Positions 58,438 through 64,000 of a DNA stretch of 64,000 bases are shown here, one piece after another. Location of the stretch: assembly GCA_002105175.1 (NCBI GenBank), contig MCGE01000001.1, positions 1,426,001 through 1,490,000 on the forward strand, in the 5' to 3' direction. Under the pieces are notes generated by a model. It was given only the letters and a program-made list of their open reading frames with translations. It had not been told where the DNA came from and ran no database searches. This stretch comes from Absidia repens (taxonomy: Eukaryota > Mucoromycota > Mucoromycetes > Mucorales > Cunninghamellaceae). The position numbers were made by a program, and so were the translations under genes. The stretch's first letter is position 1; every line of letters begins with the position of its first letter.

Positions 58438-60554
58438 GTACAAATAAGTAAAGAATGCAGAAAAGTAATAGTGGGAAAAATAAGTAAAAGAAAAAAGAAA
58501 AGAGAGAGAAATTTGCTTGTTTCTCCTTTTTTTTTATTCGTTCGTGAATTCAAATGCAGTTTAGCCTAAATCGAGTTTGGTGTGTGAGCCACCAGTCAAT
58601 TTAGGTCCAGCCAATAGTAAAAGATCTTCGTCCATTCCCAGCTCAGCGAACTTCCGCAGATCCTTTTTTCATTATATCATCTCACCTAAAAAATAAAAAA
58701 AAATAAAAAAAAATAAAAAAAAAAAAACGAATGATGATTAAAATCTTTTACTTGACTTTCATTTACTCAACAAGTGTATATAAGTTTTTCAACAGAGAGA
58801 ATGTTCTAAGTACCTAATACTGGCCTGTTCTATTTAGCAAAGTTGGCATAAGTAAAAATAGAGTCATCAAGCACTAGCGATCAAATTTCTGTCGTCGATC
58901 ATTTTTCTTCTTTCCAAGTCATCGATCCTTGAAATAAAATTTTAATGAAATTAGAAAAAAGGCAATGACTGTGTGGAACGTGGTTACTTTTCTTGGCATT
59001 TTATACTACAAAAATCTCGATTGTACCCTTCTATTTCTTAGCTATCCCATTTTCTTCTCTTATCTCTTTAAAAAGTATATTAGTGATGATGTGAACGATA
59101 ATGGCAAGGATAAAAATAGGGTACCATACGTTGCTTTTTTTTTTTTTTTTTGTATGAAACAAAGTGGGATCATCCAGAAAAAGTTTATACAATAATACAT
59201 AAAAAATTTCGAACACCATCGGCAATTAAATCAAAACCTTAACTGATCATGAGCCTTTTTTCCCTTTTAGCAGATGATGCAGAATAAAAAGAGAAAAGGG
59301 AATATTCCTCTTGGAAGAGAAACAATCACAATTCAATATAAATTCAATTAGAAGAAAACTTTATGTTTTGATTTCAGGTACGTGTATTACTTTGACCTGC
59401 ATATTTTATATAACGGGCATCGTTTTTCACCTCATGGGAAATTTAAATGCCGCTATTAAGCTTACTGTTTTTATAAACCCAATACACACTCAAAAAAAAA
59501 AAAATACCAACCAAGCTATACCGTTTTTTCATCATTGTCAATATCTAGTATGGAATGGTCTGCATTTTGTATTATTTTGAGCACAGTGGACAAACTTTTG
59601 CTTGAAGATCCGTTTATCTAATCATCCAAAGTTTGTAAAGGATCAAAGATGAATTATGTAACACAAAGAAGCATCATCACCATCAATGAAATTCACTTGC
59701 ATTATAGTATTATAGCTGAATCATCTTAAAAATAAAAAGTCATCACGAATTGAACGGGGAGTATTCTCATGATCAACTTTTTCTTATCTTGTCGCCATAT
59801 TCGTTTAAATAAAAAAGGCAGCAACGTCTCAGTTTAGACCATTGAATGCCCAATATCTTTTGGTCACTGCATTTGTGATAGGCAAAATCACGGGGGGGGC
59901 TCAATTTCTGCCAAAAATGGAAAAAGGGAATGGGTTCGTAAAATGTTCTGTCATCCATCATAATCATTATCACAACAACAGTCATCAAGATTTGTATACA
60001 AATGTCAAAAACAAACACGTATTTTTTCTATCTGAAAAAATAAATAAATTAACAGTGCAGTTCAGTGAGAACTTCAAGTAGATCTGTTAATTGCAATATT
60101 TTGTATTATGCAAGACAAGTCTCTGGGCATTCTCACTTACACCTTAAAAACATGATATGTCATACTGAATGCCAGATGGGGAAGCTGCTGAATTGGATTT
60201 TCGATGGAATGAGACACGTCTCCCTGCTATTTTTCACCCAGGTAAGTGTCCCCTATGGGTCAACTGAATCGAGTTTGAGGCTTCACGTTGCCACATGCGA
60301 AATATAAATAAATGACAAACTGGATGCATATAGTAGTTAGGGCATGGTAAATGCTACGCTGACAGTACAGTATTGACTAATTGGTATGAATGGACGAACA
60401 GGAATAACAACATCTCTCCTATCAAATGAACTTGAACTGCCAATCAGTCGCCAAGTCAGGTTGAAAATAATCATAGTGGGTGAGCTAGAAAGTAGGTGGA
60501 TAATAGAACACTCATAAAACAACAACAATAACAGCTTTGTTTATTATTTAATAA

Positions 60555-61222
60555 GTCATATATGTAGTCAATAAAAAGTCACACTTTATTAAAGCTTATT
60601 AGTATATATTAATATCAAAGAAGAGGGGTCCATTGTAACAAGAGATCTAATGATGTTTGCATCAGACTACTGTGAGATATGGAGAACGTTCAACACTAAT
60701 ATAAAAGGAAGCTTGTAAAAAGAGAACCAATACACTGTACAGTAAACGGAATGAGAAAAACTAAAGGGATCGCTTTTATTGAATCGTAATAATTGTTAAC
60801 ACAAATCTCAGGGTATTATTATAATGAAAACAAGATCTATTGCACAAGACATGAGAGAGACTAACGAGACTTTTTCATTTACACAAATAAAAAGAGATAC
60901 ACTTTATTCAAATATAGATACAATCTATGGACAAGCTAACATTAAACTAAGCTGATCGAGACTCCAAAAAGCAAACTAATGGTGTTCTCAGATCCTAGAT
61001 CCAAAATGAACGGGTTTCCCCATGCATCTTGCAATCCCTGAGCTGAAACTCCAGATAAACTAGTCCTAACACTAATTTAAGTCCAACAAGTTACCTAGAG
61101 AAAATAATTGTGAAGAAAAAAAAAAGAATGAAAAAATGAAAATGAAAAGAAAAAGCGAGAGAGAGGGAAAAAAAAATTGGGAGTAAGTAAATTCCACGTG
61201 GGCGGGATTTGAACATTTTCCA
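60555..61222 (-). repeat. Dispersed repeat, copy C (reverse orientation)
   Basis: This is the third copy of the family, reading leftward. The box reads GTTCAAATCCCGCCCACGTG on the minus strand (about 61214-61195), followed by CT-rich sequence (61190-61110). The core (about 61090-60930) has AGGGATTGCAAGATGCATGG, GGAAACCCGTTCATTTTGG and GGATCTAGGATCTG. AATAAA-type signals follow near 60900, 60785 and 60590 (TTTAATAAAGTGTGAC). It is the best match to the box consensus. Stop codons interrupt all frames. Upstream of the box, no similarity to copies A or B was seen. Confidence 0.7.
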
Positions 61223-61754
61223 TCGTCTTTTTTTTTTGTATAAAATTTTCCATCCTCTTACCTTTTTTTTTTTTTGTCGATACAAAATAGGACACCCCCC
61301 GACCTTTTTTTAATTTTTCGCTTTCAATTTTTTACAACAGTCAGCACCATAAATCACCAACAAGATAGTAGCGTACGTCTCATGATAGTAACCGCCGCCA
61401 TTCAACAACGACGACGAAGTGACACTCTCTTCCTCTTACTGCTGTCAGCATCCGCAGCATCGTGACTCTGTCGTCTTTTCAAAGCATCCACCACCATTTA
61501 GCTTTGGAAATACGGTGGTTCTTTCTAAATGATGGCTTTGGGCCAACCATGGTGTGATCCAGTATAGTTTAATTTATCCTACTCATTGTAGATTAGTTTG
61601 CAACTCTCTGTAGAATAGCTAGCCCTATCTTGTCTTACAATATGTTTATTTTACTACATACATGACACCCACCTGTCCCTATATACTCTACACCCATTTC
61701 CCCTTTCCCCACACACCCCTGGATACATCACTTTTATATAAGTGTCACAGTAAT

Positions 61755-61850
61755 ATTATTGGATTAGCTTAGCTTAGTTGTCATAGTTTATCTCTGCATG
61801 TTAATAAAAATATGTCTTGTCTTTTCACTTTTTTAAATCGTCTCTCATAT
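61755..61850 (+). repeat. Degenerate fragment of the dispersed repeat
   Basis: CTTAGCTTAGTTGTCATAG followed by AATAAAAATATGTCTTG resembles the matching part of copy A and the piece at 34780-34860. After it, GCGCTCCGTCTATCATACAG (about 62001-62020) resembles ATGCTCCATCTATCATATG (about 34980-34998), so the two fragments may share more than 200 bases. Confidence 0.35.
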
Positions 61851-62704
61851 GTTTAGACTACAGTCTTGTCGAATGAGGAGTATACCCACACGACATGTAT
61901 ATGTAGAAAAAAAAAAGCTGGTATATTTATATGTTTGTCGTGTGTGTGCGGGAATAAAAAAGGCTATGTATCGGCAACTTTGGCCAACCGTCATGCCTAC
62001 AGCGCTCCGTCTATCATACAGGGCTTCAAAAAATTGAGACAGGAGGGATTTCACTGAATGGTTTTAAAATATGATCGTTGTGAACGCGTGAAAAAAAAAA
62101 GAATATTGAAGGACGCGTATATACATAAAATGATAATAATAAAGAAGCAGCAATGAACTCTTAAAAATACGATGATCGAAGCGCAATTCATCGAGCCCTC
62201 GGCCAAATCCACACCAACTTCAAATGCCCTATTTTCTTTTTGTAAACCCCAACCTGCTAACCACATGATTTTGATCCTTTATATCTTTGCCTTCATTACG
62301 TGGCCAAAACACTTACATATTGCCAAGTATCGTAATATGTATATATCGTTAGCAATTTCATTAAAGTACCATGACAATCATTGTATCATAATAAGAAATA
62401 AAAAGACAAACACAGACAGTTCAATTAAAATTGCAAAAAACAAAGGGGAACAATGGGAATATTCTTTTATTGGAGATATTTACAGAAAAGAAAGGAAAAT
62501 GTAATATATGGATATTATTTGCTACATAAAAAATTGGTGACATATAAATATTATAAGGGGAAGGGGAGGATAAAATAAATATAAGGACTAGTACTAAGAG
62601 TGAGAGTAATATATATATATATATATATATATTAAGAAGAGTAAAAAATAACATAGAGGGAATAAGAAGGTACATAATAAATAGGAATAACAACCAAAGC
62701 TAAT

Positions 62705-64000
62705 CTAAAGATGGCACGTTTGATCGGACACAGATATTCTATATCGTTCTTTTGATTCACCTTGAAGACCTTCAGGCGCATTATCGTCGATGTTGCCGTT
62801 GTCACTAGTAGAATCCAGTGGTGGCTCAAGTGGCGGAGGGTTTGCATATGACCGCAATTCAATGGTAGATGATGACCGGGGTGCAGATCGCGAAGATGAT
62901 GGAGAAAACAGACCAGAGGCCAAGCGAGACAAGATATGATGGCAGACACGAGCCCAAAGGGCAGACTTGTAAGGAATAAAGACAACATGAATGACGTTCT
63001 CCTGGGAGTGAGCGGAAAGAGAACGAATCCCGGTGTCAAAATTCACAGTAGGCAATTGTTGGATTGTTGGTGAGGGCTGATCGTCATTAGCTGTCGTTTT
63101 ACCAGCATCAGAGGAGGAAGTGGTGGTGGTTGGAAGGGTGCAAAATGATAATTGACGAACATTGTAGTGCGAAGAGAGCTGGGCTAGTGATGAGGGTGGA
63201 ATGCCAATTCGTCGCATTGGTACGCTGCTGTGGGTGGTTCCTGAATATCTTGAGGTTGCATTGGCGTGAATGACGGCAGAATCCCATTTGGCGGCGTTTT
63301 CACCACGCAGAGCATCCACCGGGGGCATGATATAGAGAGTATGCGTTTTCTCTTCCTTCTTTTCCGCTTCGGTCGAGGAGTCGTTTCGGATTTCAACCAG
63401 ATGATACTCTTCAACATATATTTTGCGCCAGTACTGCAATCGATCATCGAGAAATGCTGTCAAAGCAGGATCCGTAAAAAAGACAATAAGAACAAAAAAA
63501 CCTACATACATAAATAAAAGAAAGCAAAGATTAGGAATATGCAGTCCCCGCCTTCCCTCCGTTTTGCATAACTAATCCAAGTAAAAAAAATAAGATACCT
63601 TCTAGACAAGCAAAGACTGTATCGAACATGGCCAAGATAAATGGAGGTGGACTGTTGCTAACGGTCATCATCATTTGTATTCCAAATCCCCAAATATTCA
63701 CCAATAACGGTACTATGGCACACATACACACACACATAGAAAAAAAGAAAATGAGTGTTTTGGTCCAAATCACGCGTCTGACACAAACTTACTTAATGGG
63801 TAAATAATACACCGTGTGACAACTTTAGACAAAATGGCGGAATGTCTTCGTTGAATTCGACTTCCTATCTGGTTCGTGCTTGCTTCACCCATATATGTAG
63901 TGTTGTCGATGTTTTTCCGCAGAGCCCGTTGTTCATGAATCAGTTTGTATAATGCAATAGCAGAAGAGATCCCTGCCAAGATGTTGATAAAGAATAGAAA
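62705..64000 (-). CDS. Seven-helix receptor-like protein, C-terminal part (runs off the edge)
   Basis: Three exons are visible, and the gene continues beyond 64000. They contain three hydrophobic segments: FLFFINILAGISSAIALYKLI, then after a basic loop (RIQRRHSAILSKVVTRC) IIYPLIPLLVNIWGFGIQMMM, then ILAMFDTVFACLEGFFVLIVFFTDPAL. A cytosolic tail of about 240 residues follows, rich in Ser, Thr and Pro, ending RYRISVSDQTCHL at TAG 62705-62707. Three last helices with a basic loop before the second fit helices 5-7 of a G-protein-coupled receptor of the cAMP-receptor/Git3-like type found in fungi. The N-terminal helices are outside the window, so the class cannot be confirmed. Confidence 0.65.

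Larger units (their letters stand above)
58438..62704. other. Gene-poor stretch, 4.3 kb, with repeat copy C and a repeat fragment
   Basis: This is the longest interval without a supported gene. It holds the C2H2 promoter and an (AAAT)n-like patch at 58685-58727. Repeat copy C lies at 60555-61222 on the minus strand and a partial repeat near 61755-61850. A (TA)n tract (62610-62632) lies just before the receptor-like gene's end. Short open frames (e.g. 59311-59580, 60065-60307, 61274-61465) show no family features and are probably chance. Confidence 0.5.

Noticed and set aside
61274..61465. Short plus-strand frame beside repeat copy C
   Set aside because: It starts without an ATG in a T-run context, has no family features and lies in low-complexity DNA.

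Overview
This window comes from a filamentous fungus, most likely a Mucoromycota (Mucorales-type) species. The evidence is AT-rich DNA, closely packed genes with many 60-100 base GTAAGT...YAG introns, pyrimidine-rich leaders before start codons, frequent CAA/CAG and CAC/CAT codon runs, and a gene set that includes a Tps2-type trehalose phosphatase, a fungal UPF0643 protein, a single fungal-type acetyl-CoA carboxylase and a STRA6-like membrane protein. The genus cannot be decided from the sequence. Only nuclear spliceosomal genes are seen; I found no tRNA, rRNA, CRISPR array or prokaryotic operon.

Layout. 0-20 kb: a possible C-terminal gene fragment (+), then clathrin heavy chain (-), a mitochondrial short/branched-chain acyl-CoA dehydrogenase (-), trehalose-6-phosphate phosphatase (-), an FHA-domain nuclear protein (-) and a 59-codon gene behind a clear TATA box (-). 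20-35 kb: UFD1 (-) divergent from a GRAM-domain membrane protein (+), a gene-poor stretch with a foldback structure and repeat copy A, a STRA6-like multi-pass receptor (-), then a divergent pair: a bacterial-type uracil phosphoribosyltransferase (-) and URC1, a GTP-cyclohydrolase-II-like protein (+). 35-48 kb: cPLA2-like phospholipase (-), UPF0643 protein (-), ribosomal protein eL20 (-), a small unknown ORF (+), V-ATPase subunit E (-), mannose-6-phosphate isomerase (+), repeat copy B. 48-64 kb: acetyl-CoA carboxylase (-), a one-finger C2H2 transcription factor (-), a 4 kb stretch with repeat copy C (-), and the C-terminal half of a seven-helix receptor-like protein (-) that runs off the right edge.

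Most genes are housekeeping: vesicle coats and acidification (clathrin, V-ATPase E), ER-associated degradation (UFD1), lipid synthesis and turnover (ACC1, phospholipase, acyl-CoA dehydrogenase, GRAM protein), sugar phosphate and cell-wall precursors (PMI, trehalose). The most interesting functional grouping is URC1 next to an Upp-type uracil phosphoribosyltransferase. These are two enzymes of the URC uracil-catabolism pathway, sharing a 305-base promoter.

The most interesting unexplained signal is a dispersed, stop-riddled repeat of about 0.7-0.9 kb present in three copies. It is marked by a TTCAAATCCCGC-type box joined to a CACGTG E-box, and by repeated AATAAA-type signals. The same box also occurs in the two divergent promoters of ordinary genes. 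Exon joins were worked out by eye from splice consensus and reading phase; terminal exons are the least certain parts.
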